A DNA stretch of 60,448 bases from contig CAYUDC010000004.1 of the NCBI GenBank assembly GCA_964443415.1, positions 1 through 60,448 of the forward strand, in the 5' to 3' direction. Each line of letters begins with the position of its first letter. Positions within the stretch are counted from its first letter, which is position 1. A model generated the notes under the pieces. That model did not search any database and had not been told where the DNA came from. It saw nothing but the letters and a program-made list of their open reading frames with translations. Shown piece by piece: positions 17,407-25,304 of the stretch. Source of the DNA: B1 sp964443415 (GTDB lineage Bacteria; Bacteroidota; Bacteroidia; UKL13-3). The position numbers and the translations under genes were made by a program.

Positions 17407-18470
17407 GCTTCTTTAATAAGCGCGGCCTCGTGTTTTTTATTGGCCAATTGACCGCACGCGGCATCAATGTCTTTGCCACGGCTGCGTCTTACTTTGGCAA
17501 TAACTCCATTTTTTTCTAGGTATTGGCAAAAGGCATCAATTTTAGAAGAATCGGCTTTCTCAAAAAGGCCATCTCCGGTTGGGTTATATTCAATGACATT
17601 CACCTTGCTGGGAACCAATTTGCAAAATTGAAGTAATTCTCTGGCATCTTGTATGCTTTCGTTAAAGTCTTTAAAGGCAATATATTCGAAGGTTACGCGC
17701 TTTTTGGTCTTTTTGTAAAAGTATTGCAGCGCCTCTCCAACGGCTTTTAAATTATTGCTTTCGTTGATGGGCATAATCATATTGCGCTTTACATCATTGG
17801 CAGCATGCAAGCTCAATGCTAGGTTGAACCGAACATTGTCGTCTGCTAGTTTTTTAATCATTTTGGCTATGCCGGCTGTAGAAACAGTAATACGTTCGGC
17901 ACTCATGCCTAAACCTTCGGGGGAGGTTATTTTTTCGATGCCTTTAAGCACATTGGCATAGTTAAGCAATGGTTCACCCATTCCCATAAAAACAATATTG
18001 GTAAGTGGGGTTTGGTAATGCTGCTGTGCCCAATTTTTGATGTGTACTACCTGGTCGTAAATTTCATCTGGATTGAGGTTTCGCTCCCTATCTAATTTAC
18101 CTGTTGCACAAAATTTGCAGGTTAAACTACAGCCTACTTGAGAAGAGACACAGGCGGTCATGCGATCATCTGCAGGTATCAACACACCTTCTACCAGTTT
18201 GTCATCATAAAGTTTAAAACCACTTTTGATGGTGCCATCGTTGCTTACTTGTTTATCCACCACTTGAACGGCTTGAATGGCATAGTTTTCTTGTAACCAA
18301 TTTCTGGTATCAAGGTTAAGGTTGCTCATTTGCTCAAAGCTATGGGCACTTTTTTTCCAAAGCCACTCATACACCTGCTGCCCTCTAAAGGCTTTATCGC
18401 CTTTATTAACAAAGGCCGCTTTTAGCTCGTCGAGGGATAAACTTCTGATATCTTTTTTTTGCAGCGTCAT
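17403..18470 (-). CDS. rlmN: 23S rRNA (adenine2503-C2)/tRNA A37 methyltransferase RlmN
   Basis: Radical-SAM enzyme that methylates C2 of A2503 in 23S rRNA and A37 in some tRNAs. The 4Fe-4S ligands are Cys114, Cys118 and Cys121 (CSLTCKFC). Further family signatures are VFMGMGEPLLNY, RITVSTAGI, NLALSLHA and CGQLA near the end with the second methyl-carrying cysteine. With 355 residues it has normal length. TATCTTTG on the minus strand ends 5 bases before the ATG, so the mRNA may be leaderless. It converges on the upstream protease gene with overlapping stop codons and no terminator between. Confidence 0.97.
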   Translation of the reverse strand: MTLQKKDIRSLSLDELKAAFVNKGDKAFRGQQVYEWLWKKSAHSFEQMSNLNLDTRNWLQENYAIQAVQVVDKQVSNDGTIKSGFKLYDDKLVEGVLIPADDRMTACVSSQVGCSLTCKFCATGKLDRERNLNPDEIYDQVVHIKNWAQQHYQTPLTNIVFMGMGEPLLNYANVLKGIEKITSPEGLGMSAERITVSTAGIAKMIKKLADDNVRFNLALSLHAANDVKRNMIMPINESNNLKAVGEALQYFYKKTKKRVTFEYIAFKDFNESIQDARELLQFCKLVPSKVNVIEYNPTGDGLFEKADSSKIDAFCQYLEKNGVIAKVRRSRGKDIDAACGQLANKKHEAALIKEA

Positions 18471-18475
18471 TGCCG

Positions 18476-18483
18476 CAAAGATA
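18476..18483 (-). promoter_or_regulatory. -7 promoter element of rlmN
   Basis: The minus strand reads TATCTTTG, an exact TAnnTTTG match, with only 5 bases between it and the rlmN ATG. Transcription would begin at or inside the start codon. Confidence 0.55.
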
Positions 18484-18531
18484 GAAATAATGACGGGTTT
18501 TTATTGAGCGAAAGGCTTCTCAGAAAATAGC

Positions 18532-18539
18532 TACATTTG
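18532..18539 (+). promoter_or_regulatory. -7 promoter element of the DUF3109 gene
   Basis: TACATTTG matches the Bacteroidota -7 consensus TAnnTTTG. It lies 27 bases before the start codon at 18567. No clear -33 TTTG is seen at the usual distance. Confidence 0.45.
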
Positions 18540-18566
18540 TAAACTAATTTTCAGTATCCTTAAAAC

Positions 18567-19151
18567 ATGGTAATCATTGGTAATACCCTTATTTCAGAAG
18601 ATATTTTTGATCAAGAATTTATTTGTAATTTAAGTGCTTGCAAGGGTGCTTGTTGCGTAGAAGGCGATGCTGGTGCTCCGGTATCTGCAGAGGAAAAAGC
18701 TGCCATAGAAGCAAACTTGCCGCTAATTAAACCTTATCTCACTTCAGCCTCTTTAGCAGATATTTCTTCAAAAACGGGTTTCGAAAAGGATGAAGACGAC
18801 GAATGGGTAACCACTTGTTTGCCTAGTGGCGAATGTAATTTTAGCTTTAGAAATGCACAAGGCGTTTTAAGTTGCGGCATTGAGCAAAGTTTCTTAGAAG
18901 GCAAGTCTACCATTCGCAAGCCTATTTCTTGTTACCTTTATCCTATTAGGGTAAGCAAGGTGGGCGATTACGATGCCCTCAACTACCACAAATGGGATAT
19001 TTGTAGCGCAGCTTGTGCTTTGGGTAAACAAGAAAAGGTGGCAGTGTATCAATTTCTTAAACAACCATTGATAGAAAGATTTGGCCAAGATTGGTACCAA
19101 GAATTATGTGAGGTGGCCGAGGCTTATAAAAACTCTGGAATTAAAAGTTAA
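18567..19151 (+). CDS. DUF3109 family cysteine-rich protein
   Basis: A 194-residue cytoplasmic protein of the DUF3109 family (zinc/iron-chelating CxxCC group). Cysteines cluster in CKGACC near residue 22, then CLPSGEC, SCGIEQ, CYLYP and CSAACALG, a pattern fitting a metal or Fe-S site. The family is nearly universal in Bacteroidota and has no settled function. It stands alone between divergent rlmN and a convergent epimerase gene. Confidence 0.88.
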   Translation: MVIIGNTLISEDIFDQEFICNLSACKGACCVEGDAGAPVSAEEKAAIEANLPLIKPYLTSASLADISSKTGFEKDEDDEWVTTCLPSGECNFSFRNAQGVLSCGIEQSFLEGKSTIRKPISCYLYPIRVSKVGDYDALNYHKWDICSAACALGKQEKVAVYQFLKQPLIERFGQDWYQELCEVAEAYKNSGIKS

Positions 19152-19176
19152 ATGGCTATTGATTAAAAAGGACTTA

Positions 19177-20187
19177 CTAAAAGCTGCTCATTCTTTTTTC
19201 TGCAGATTCAGTAATATATCCATCCTGCTCTTCTAGCATGCCAAATGGTTCATTGGCTAGAATTAAGCACCCATCTAAATCGGCATAATCTGCAATGCCA
19301 CAAAGGCTCCAAGCACTGTGTATACCCAAAGTGGTTTCTACCATGCAACCAACCATGGTCTTCATTTTGCGCCTTCTCGCTTCATTTAAAATCCTGATGC
19401 CATTTAAGTAACCGCCAGCCTTCATCAGCTTCATATTAATGCCATGAAATTGTTTTTCAAGTTGGCTCATGTCGGGTTGATCCAAAACGCTTTCGTCTGC
19501 CATTAATAGAAATGGACTATGCTTTTTAAGGTAAACATATTCCTCTTTTAAATGTGCAGGCAAGGGTTGCTCTACAAACATTACCGGATACTTACTGAGC
19601 TTAGGGAGAAATGAAATAAGTTGCTCAACATCTTTCCAAGATTCATTGGCATCTATCATTAAAGGCTGCTGGCTAATGGCAGCAATGGCCTCCAACATAT
19701 CCAAGGCCGAAGCATCATTAATCTTTACCTTGAGCGACTTAAATCTTTGCAATTGGTAGGCTTCAAAAAATCTTGAAATATCCTCTGGCTCCATAATGGG
19801 CAAGGTATAGCAAGTTGCTACTTTTCCTGGTTTTTCAACCCCTAAAAAATCGTGAATGCTCATTTCATTGGCCAAGCAATACCAATGTATAAAGGCAGAT
19901 TCTAACCCAAATCTCAAAGAATTTGGCAACTGATGAATGTCTAAATTTTGCATGAGGTCTTTTAGTTCCTCTATTGGCTTTTGTGCAGTTTGTTTAAATT
20001 TTTCAAAAGCCTCTGCAATGATTTGAGGGTTTTCATTGTACCTCACATTAGGAGCCACCTCGCCAATGCCCACTAACCCGTTGTGCTCAAACTCTATGAT
20101 AAAGTTTTCTTTGTATTCGCTGGCATTTCTGGAGATTTTCCAGACATATTTTAATTCCAGGCGTAGTTGTTTTAGGCGCCATTCCAC
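19177..20187 (-). CDS. Enolase-superfamily dipeptide epimerase (L-Ala-D/L-Glu epimerase-like)
   Basis: A 336-residue member of the mandelate racemase/muconate-lactonising group. The metal ligands are in place: Asp179 (IDANES), Glu206 (FVEQP) and Asp231 (ADES). Catalytic lysines are Lys153/Lys155 (KVK) on one side and Lys253/Lys256 (MKLMKAGG) on the other. The ending DLDGCLILANEPFG resembles Ala-Glu epimerases, which recycle murein peptides. o-Succinylbenzoate synthase is an alternative, less likely since no menaquinone genes are near. It follows the FAD oxidoreductase gene by 64 bases on the same strand. Confidence 0.82.
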   Translation of the reverse strand: MEWRLKQLRLELKYVWKISRNASEYKENFIIEFEHNGLVGIGEVAPNVRYNENPQIIAEAFEKFKQTAQKPIEELKDLMQNLDIHQLPNSLRFGLESAFIHWYCLANEMSIHDFLGVEKPGKVATCYTLPIMEPEDISRFFEAYQLQRFKSLKVKINDASALDMLEAIAAISQQPLMIDANESWKDVEQLISFLPKLSKYPVMFVEQPLPAHLKEEYVYLKKHSPFLLMADESVLDQPDMSQLEKQFHGINMKLMKAGGYLNGIRILNEARRRKMKTMVGCMVETTLGIHSAWSLCGIADYADLDGCLILANEPFGMLEEQDGYITESAEKRMSSF

Positions 20188-20251
20188 ATTGCAATGTAAA
20201 AAACTAGTTTTAAATTATGCTAATGTTTTTAAAATTTAGTACAAAATTGTT

Positions 20252-21181
20252 TTAAGTTGATTTAGCTTTAACTCGTTCAATGCTTATTTCTCTAGGGATT
20301 GATTGATTTCTCTCAATATGATTAAAAAGTGTTTTGGCCAACCAAGGTCCCCTTACCACGCCTTTTGTTCCAAGTCCATTTAAAATATAAGCATGTGATA
20401 AATGAGGCACTTTTCCAATGACGGGGTTTCTATCATTTGTGGTTGGCCTTATACCTGCCAAATGCATTGTGATGCTAAATGATAAAGGCATCAATAGCTT
20501 TATTTTCTCCTCCATTTGTGCTTTGCCAGCTGCTGTAGTTTGCTCATCTATTTGATCCCACTCATAGGTAGCACCGGCTTTAAATAAGCCATTTCCCAAG
20601 GGCACCAGGTAGATGCCTTTTTTGATAATTCTATCTTCATCCAAGCCCGCACAATTCATTTCAAGCACTTGTCCTTTGCATAACTTAAATGGTAGTAGGT
20701 GTTTTATAAAAGGATTGTGTTGAGCCCAATANNNNNNNNNNNNNNNNNNNNNNNNNNNNNNNNNNNNNNNNNNNNNNNNNNNNNNNNNNNNNNNNNNNNN
20801 NNNNNNNNNNNNNNNNNNNNNNNNNNNNNNNTCAGTTAAAAACCTATTGAGTTGTTCGTTAGTATTTCTGCTGGCATAATCGTTGGCATCTTTAATGCTT
20901 CCAAAGGCAACCTCTACTGGCATTTGATGAAGAAAGGTTTTTCCCAACATGCGCTCCAAAGATTGTGCAGTGGCAAATAATTCGTCTATCATTTCTGGTG
21001 CTTTCCATGCCAATTTACTTAATTGTCCACCCAAAGGGCCAAACATACCTGCAGCTATCATACTAGCAGCATTGGGGTTGGCGTTATCAACCACAGTAAA
21101 TGATTTGTTTTCTACTTGCAAACAGTGGGCAAAAAATAAACCTGCTAAACCTCCTCCTATAATTAAATAATCTTTTTCCAT
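20252..21181 (-). CDS. FAD-dependent oxidoreductase resembling the C-terminal half of MnmC (contains assembly gap)
   Basis: A DAO-family flavoprotein. The N-terminus has the FAD-binding YLIIGGGLAGLFFAHCL, and the C-terminus RPTTNDRNPVIG and ILNGLGTKGVVRGPWLA, which resemble the oxidoreductase half of bifunctional MnmC. That half removes the carboxymethyl group from cmnm5s2U34 in tRNA. The gene directly follows the mnmD-like methyltransferase with stop and start fused as TGATG, so I prefer the ATG at 21181 over a GTG one codon upstream. 100 N (20732-20831) replace the middle; the frame continues, but the true size is unknown. A generic amino-acid oxidase role remains possible. Confidence 0.75.
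   Translation of the reverse strand: MEKDYLIIGGGLAGLFFAHCLQVENKSFTVVDNANPNAASMIAAGMFGPLGGQLSKLAWKAPEMIDELFATAQSLERMLGKTFLHQMPVEVAFGSIKDANDYASRNTNEQLNRFLTXXXXXXXXXXXXXXXXXXXXXXXXXXXXXXXXXXYWAQHNPFIKHLLPFKLCKGQVLEMNCAGLDEDRIIKKGIYLVPLGNGLFKAGATYEWDQIDEQTTAAGKAQMEEKIKLLMPLSFSITMHLAGIRPTTNDRNPVIGKVPHLSHAYILNGLGTKGVVRGPWLAKTLFNHIERNQSIPREISIERVKAKST
20732..20831. other. Assembly gap (100 N)
   Basis: A run of exactly 100 N, a usual placeholder for a scaffold gap of unknown length. It lies within the FAD oxidoreductase gene. Confidence 0.99.
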
Positions 21182-21861
21182 CACTGGTTTTTAATCGCTC
21201 TTAACATATGACGTTTATAGGGTGGTCCTTCTAATCTTTCTACTTCAAATCCAACTGCCTTAAGATGGCGCTTTACTTCTCCTTTAGATGAGTAAGTAAC
21301 CAAAATGCTCTGTTGATCCATGGCATTAAATAGTTTTTCAAAAATGGCCAAAGACCACAAATGAGGCTGCTTGTCTGGTGCAAAGGCATCAAAATAAACC
21401 AAATCAATCGAGCCATTTGGCAGCGCTATTTGTTCTAGTGCTATTTCTTCTTTTTTAAGAACAAATCCATCTCTAATCCTTACTTCCTGGTTCCAAACAG
21501 CCTCATGTATTTGTAGAAAGTAGGCTTTATCCTCTGCACTCCATGAGTCTGTGTATCCAAGTTGATGCACTAAATCATTTGCTAGTGGCAAGGTTTCTAT
21601 GCTGTGATAATAAATGGGCTGATTTGCTTTTTGATGCATCAAGCTTAATATCGCATTGAGGCCAGTGCCAAAACCCATTTCAAAAATGCGGATGTTTTTT
21701 TTGTCTTGCATCATAGGATGCCTTAAACCTTTTTCTATAAAAACATGCATGCTTTCTGCAATGGCGCCATGCCTAGAGTGATAAGTTTCATTTAAACTTT
21801 GGTTCAATAAGGTTTTAGACCCATCTGTATTGGTGTAAATTTCTAATTCGGACATTTTCAT
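21181..21861 (-). CDS. mnmD: MnmD-like tRNA (5-methylaminomethyl-2-thiouridine)-methyltransferase
   Basis: A 226-residue SAM-dependent methyltransferase equal to the N-terminal half of MnmC, which adds the last methyl group to mnm5s2U34 in tRNA. SAM motif I is FEMGFGTGLNAI. FDAFAPDKQPHLW is the diagnostic motif, followed by TYSSKGEVKRHLKAVGF and GPPYKRHMLRA. A start two codons later (21855, MSELEIY) is equally possible. The next gene encodes the oxidoreductase half with one-base overlap, so both activities appear as two proteins in the order found in fused MnmC. It is divergent from the VWA gene. Confidence 0.88.
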   Translation of the reverse strand: MKMSELEIYTNTDGSKTLLNQSLNETYHSRHGAIAESMHVFIEKGLRHPMMQDKKNIRIFEMGFGTGLNAILSLMHQKANQPIYYHSIETLPLANDLVHQLGYTDSWSAEDKAYFLQIHEAVWNQEVRIRDGFVLKKEEIALEQIALPNGSIDLVYFDAFAPDKQPHLWSLAIFEKLFNAMDQQSILVTYSSKGEVKRHLKAVGFEVERLEGPPYKRHMLRAIKNQ

Positions 21862-21927
21862 TTAAAACAAAAAGACTAACATTGCTATTAACAATTAGTA
21901 GGCACAAATTAAACAAATATTGCCAGT

Positions 21928-23025
21928 ATGATAGGTCATCTTTTTACTAAATATATTCCAGGTCCCGAAAATGGAGATGATTTTCAACGATTGTTGAATT
22001 TGTTTCTCCAACTCATGCAGTATACCAACGGCGAGGCAGGTGAGGCATTAGATTGGATGAACCAACTCGATAACCAGCATCAGTTAACAACCGATGCGTA
22101 TGGTATGGGCAATTTTATTCAAGACCTTAAAGACAAAGGTTACCTCCAAGAAAACCCCGTTGATGGAAATTTAACGCCGACTTCTAAAACCAATCAAACC
22201 ATTAGAAAACAAAGCTTAGAGGAAGTTTTTGGTAAAGTTAAAAAGGGGAATAAGGGCAACCATCGAAGCAACAAAACAGGGCAGGGCGACGAATACAACA
22301 GCGATACCAGAAAGTTTAGCTTTGGAGATTCTATAGACCAAATAGACGTAACAGCAAGTTTACACAATGCCCAAGTAAATCATGGGATAGATAATTTTAG
22401 GTTAACCGAAGACGATTTAGAAATTAGAGAGAAAGATTTTAAAGCGCAAACCTCTACAGTGCTTATGATTGATATTAGCCATAGCATGATTTTATATGGA
22501 GAAGACAGAATTACACCAGCTAAAAAAGTGGCAATGGCATTGGCCGAACTCATTAAAACGCGCTATCCTAAAGATACCTTAGACATTTTAGTTTTTGGAA
22601 ATGATGCTTGGCCAATAGAGGTAAAAGACCTTCCTTATTTGCAAGTGGGGCCTTACCATACCAATACTTATGCAGGTTTAGAGTTGGCCTTAGAAATGTT
22701 GCGTAAACGTAAAAATGCCAACAAGCAAATATTCATGATTACAGATGGTAAACCTACCTGTTTAAAAGAGGGCAATGGATATTACCAAAATAGTTTTGGC
22801 TTAGATAGAAAGGTGATCAATAAAACGTTAACGATGGCGGCGCAAGCGCGCCGCCTTAATATTCCAATTACCACTTTTATGATTGCCAGCGACCCCTATC
22901 TCCAGCAGTTTGTGCAAGAGTTTACACGCATTAACAATGGCAAAGCCTATTACAGCTCTTTAAAAGGTTTGGGTGAATTTATCTTTGAAGATTTTGAAAG
23001 AAACAGACGCAAAAACGTGCGATAA
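21928..23025 (+). CDS. VWA-domain protein (probable partner of a MoxR/Mg-chelatase-like AAA+ ATPase)
   Basis: A 365-residue cytoplasmic protein. The N-terminal part is charged and unlike known domains. From about residue 175 a von Willebrand A domain follows, with MIDAS motif DISHS at 182-186, a conserved Thr in NTYAGLEL, and ITDGKPTC. The ending resembles VWA proteins that work with MoxR or magnesium-chelatase-type ATPases. Such an ATPase is encoded at 25305-26774, with one opposite-strand gene between. Codons for residues 303-309 carry a perfect 8-base-pair GC-rich hairpin (22836-22855). The stop abuts the stop of the convergent protease (TAATTA). Confidence 0.85.
   Translation: MIGHLFTKYIPGPENGDDFQRLLNLFLQLMQYTNGEAGEALDWMNQLDNQHQLTTDAYGMGNFIQDLKDKGYLQENPVDGNLTPTSKTNQTIRKQSLEEVFGKVKKGNKGNHRSNKTGQGDEYNSDTRKFSFGDSIDQIDVTASLHNAQVNHGIDNFRLTEDDLEIREKDFKAQTSTVLMIDISHSMILYGEDRITPAKKVAMALAELIKTRYPKDTLDILVFGNDAWPIEVKDLPYLQVGPYHTNTYAGLELALEMLRKRKNANKQIFMITDGKPTCLKEGNGYYQNSFGLDRKVINKTLTMAAQARRLNIPITTFMIASDPYLQQFVQEFTRINNGKAYYSSLKGLGEFIFEDFERNRRKNVR
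22836..22855. repeat. GC-rich hairpin inside the VWA gene
   Basis: GGCGGCGC-AAGC-GCGCCGCC, eight perfect pairs with a four-base loop. It encodes AAQARR of the VWA protein. It stands out against the AT-rich surroundings and resembles the hairpins at 34103, 36144, 37255 and 59935. Confidence 0.6.
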
Positions 23026-25209
23026 TTATTCCTTCAATATTTTACATACATAAATTCTATCCTCGCTTTTAACCTCCAAGAAATAGATGCCAGGCGTTAA
23101 ACTGCTTAAATCAATGGCATCGTTTTGGCTATAAGTTTGGCTGTTTACGGTTTGACCCAAAGCGTTGGTTACAGTTATTTTGGCTTGCAGTATTGGTGCA
23201 TCTTCTAAGCTAATATAACAAAGGTCTTTCACCGGATTAGGATAAACCAATACTTGATTATTACCAGAGTGGTGTTGCAAACTAGCCGTATTCACTGCCA
23301 TGGCAAGCGCTCTTGTGGCAGTAACTTTTCCAAATCCCCATAGATTGCTTCCGGCCTCTCCAATTATTCCTGTGCGATTATCCTGTCTAGCTGTCGCCTT
23401 TAAAATTTCCATGATTTGTTTAGGAGAAAGCGTAGGGTTGGCTTCTAACATCAATGCTACCACACCAGCTGTTGCGGGCGATGCCATAGAGGTGCCAGAG
23501 AATGCTGCAAAGTGGTAAGTTCTACCATTAAAAGTAGTATTAGCAACTGATGTAAAGCTTTCGGTAGTAAATGAATTGATTGAGGATACCACATTAGAGC
23601 CAGGAGCAGAAACATCTGGCTTGGTGCGTTCGTCATGTGTGGGGCCTTTAGACGAGAATGTAGCCCTGTTACCAGGGTTTAAATTGCCATTACTCAATAC
23701 CGTTTCTGAGATATGAGCTGCCACAGCAATAGCACTTCTAGTACTAGCAGGTTCTCCAATTCCATAATTGGCATCAGAAGGCCAAGCAATGGGCCCAAAC
23801 GGAGAAAAGGCTAAACCCCAATTACCCACTCCATTGCTTAATTCTACCACATTCCAATAATGTACCGTTCCGCCACCTCCAGCGCCAGAAACCATCACAA
23901 TGTTTAAATTGGTATTGGTGTTTTTAATGCGCATTCTGATATGCGGACGATTGTTTAAAGGATGGGCTGTTTCGATGGTGAAATTGTAAAAAATAGTATC
24001 TATTCCAATCACCAAAAAAGTATCAATGTATCCTTTTTGAACTTGTGTATCATACACCTTAGAGCTGCCTATTTTTACATTAGATGCATTATATACTTCA
24101 AATCCAGCCCCAAAAGCTTTTCCTACTTCACCCCACATGGTAATGCTCTGACCCCACATTTTTGGATGAGCAGCATAACTATAAAAGTTTATTCTAGACC
24201 GTAAGCTATCTCCTGGATGGGTGTATTTGATATGGAAATTGACACTGCCGTTATTGCCTCCAGAGGTTACAAACACTATACCTTCTTTACTCATTTGGTC
24301 TATTACTTGGCTCAAAAAAGAATTGCCATCCATGGTACCAATATAATAGAGTCCCCAACTCATGTTAATCACCAAACGTTTTTTATCTGCCTTGGCAATG
24401 TTCTGCATCCAAGTGAAAGCATCTATGGCCGCACCTTCATCTAATTGAATGGAGTTAAATAAGAATTCGGCATCATAAGCCACACCTTTGTAACCAATGC
24501 CCGCGCCGCTTCCGCCTGCAATACCCGCCACATGACTGCCATGCGTAGCATAGCCATAATAGGTGCCAGCAGTGTCTGATTGTGCTGCCAACAATTGTGC
24601 TGCTGTTTGGTATTCTACACCGTAGTTAAAACCACTTGGCCTGTTTCCAGATATTTTAAAATGATCCCAAGCTGCCCTAATTCTGGTTTTGGTTAGATTG
24701 GTATCCATAAACATCGGATGGGTATAATCAAATCCCCAATCGGTGATGCCAATCAACACGTTCTTTCCTGTAAATGATTTAGGGAGGTCCAATCCTTTCC
24801 AAACGCTGTCGGCACGCACATCCGCAGTCATTTTTTGAATGTCTGCATGCAAACGTCTTGCCACCTCAAAATGCCCAGTAGGAAGCGTAAGCAGTTTAGG
24901 TAATTGAGTAAGTGGAATCTTCGCTGTTACAATGCCTCCCACAGGTTTGCCCATGAAAAAGCTTTTGGTAAATTTTGTATAATCGGTGTTTGGTTCAAAC
25001 CGAAAGATGCCCGATAAACAATATACGCCCGATACCTTGTAAATAGGCAAATGCGCTAAGTGTTGGTCTATCAAAACTTGCGTTATTTCTTGTTCCTCTG
25101 TGCATCTAATCACTTTTTGAACCTCTACAAGTGAAGCTTGGCTCATGCTTAATTGAGCGTTGGCAATCAAAGAAAACAAAGAAAAGCTTAGGAATAGTAC
25201 TTTTTTCAT
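23026..25209 (-). CDS. Secreted subtilisin-like serine protease (S8) with T9SS type A sorting domain
   Basis: A 727-residue exported protease. A signal peptide ends at ANAQ near residue 19, followed by a pro-region. The catalytic triad is Asp157 (ITDWGFDYTHP), His223 (ATHGSHVAGI) and Ser574 (FSGTSMASPATAG). A long insert between His and Ser carries a jelly-roll-like segment. The C-terminal domain begins VLVYPNPVKD and ends with PGIYFLEV, a typical T9SS type A sorting signal, so the enzyme is predicted to reach the cell surface. It is inserted in opposite orientation between the VWA gene and its likely ATPase partner. An exact copy of the dispersed motif (24992-25003) encodes RFEP. Confidence 0.93.
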   Translation of the reverse strand: MKKVLFLSFSLFSLIANAQLSMSQASLVEVQKVIRCTEEQEITQVLIDQHLAHLPIYKVSGVYCLSGIFRFEPNTDYTKFTKSFFMGKPVGGIVTAKIPLTQLPKLLTLPTGHFEVARRLHADIQKMTADVRADSVWKGLDLPKSFTGKNVLIGITDWGFDYTHPMFMDTNLTKTRIRAAWDHFKISGNRPSGFNYGVEYQTAAQLLAAQSDTAGTYYGYATHGSHVAGIAGGSGAGIGYKGVAYDAEFLFNSIQLDEGAAIDAFTWMQNIAKADKKRLVINMSWGLYYIGTMDGNSFLSQVIDQMSKEGIVFVTSGGNNGSVNFHIKYTHPGDSLRSRINFYSYAAHPKMWGQSITMWGEVGKAFGAGFEVYNASNVKIGSSKVYDTQVQKGYIDTFLVIGIDTIFYNFTIETAHPLNNRPHIRMRIKNTNTNLNIVMVSGAGGGGTVHYWNVVELSNGVGNWGLAFSPFGPIAWPSDANYGIGEPASTRSAIAVAAHISETVLSNGNLNPGNRATFSSKGPTHDERTKPDVSAPGSNVVSSINSFTTESFTSVANTTFNGRTYHFAAFSGTSMASPATAGVVALMLEANPTLSPKQIMEILKATARQDNRTGIIGEAGSNLWGFGKVTATRALAMAVNTASLQHHSGNNQVLVYPNPVKDLCYISLEDAPILQAKITVTNALGQTVNSQTYSQNDAIDLSSLTPGIYFLEVKSEDRIYVCKILKE

Positions 25210-25304
25210 GCTTACAATCAGGCCTTTTTGTTAGCCATTCCACAATTATAATTTATTTTAAACTTAATTCGTGATGCGATGTTTGAACCTATAGTAAACA
25301 CCTT

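Noticed and set aside
20732..20831. FAD oxidoreductase as a broken gene
   Set aside because: The interruption is an N run from assembly. Both sides read in the same frame and match the same family, so there is no evidence of a pseudogene.
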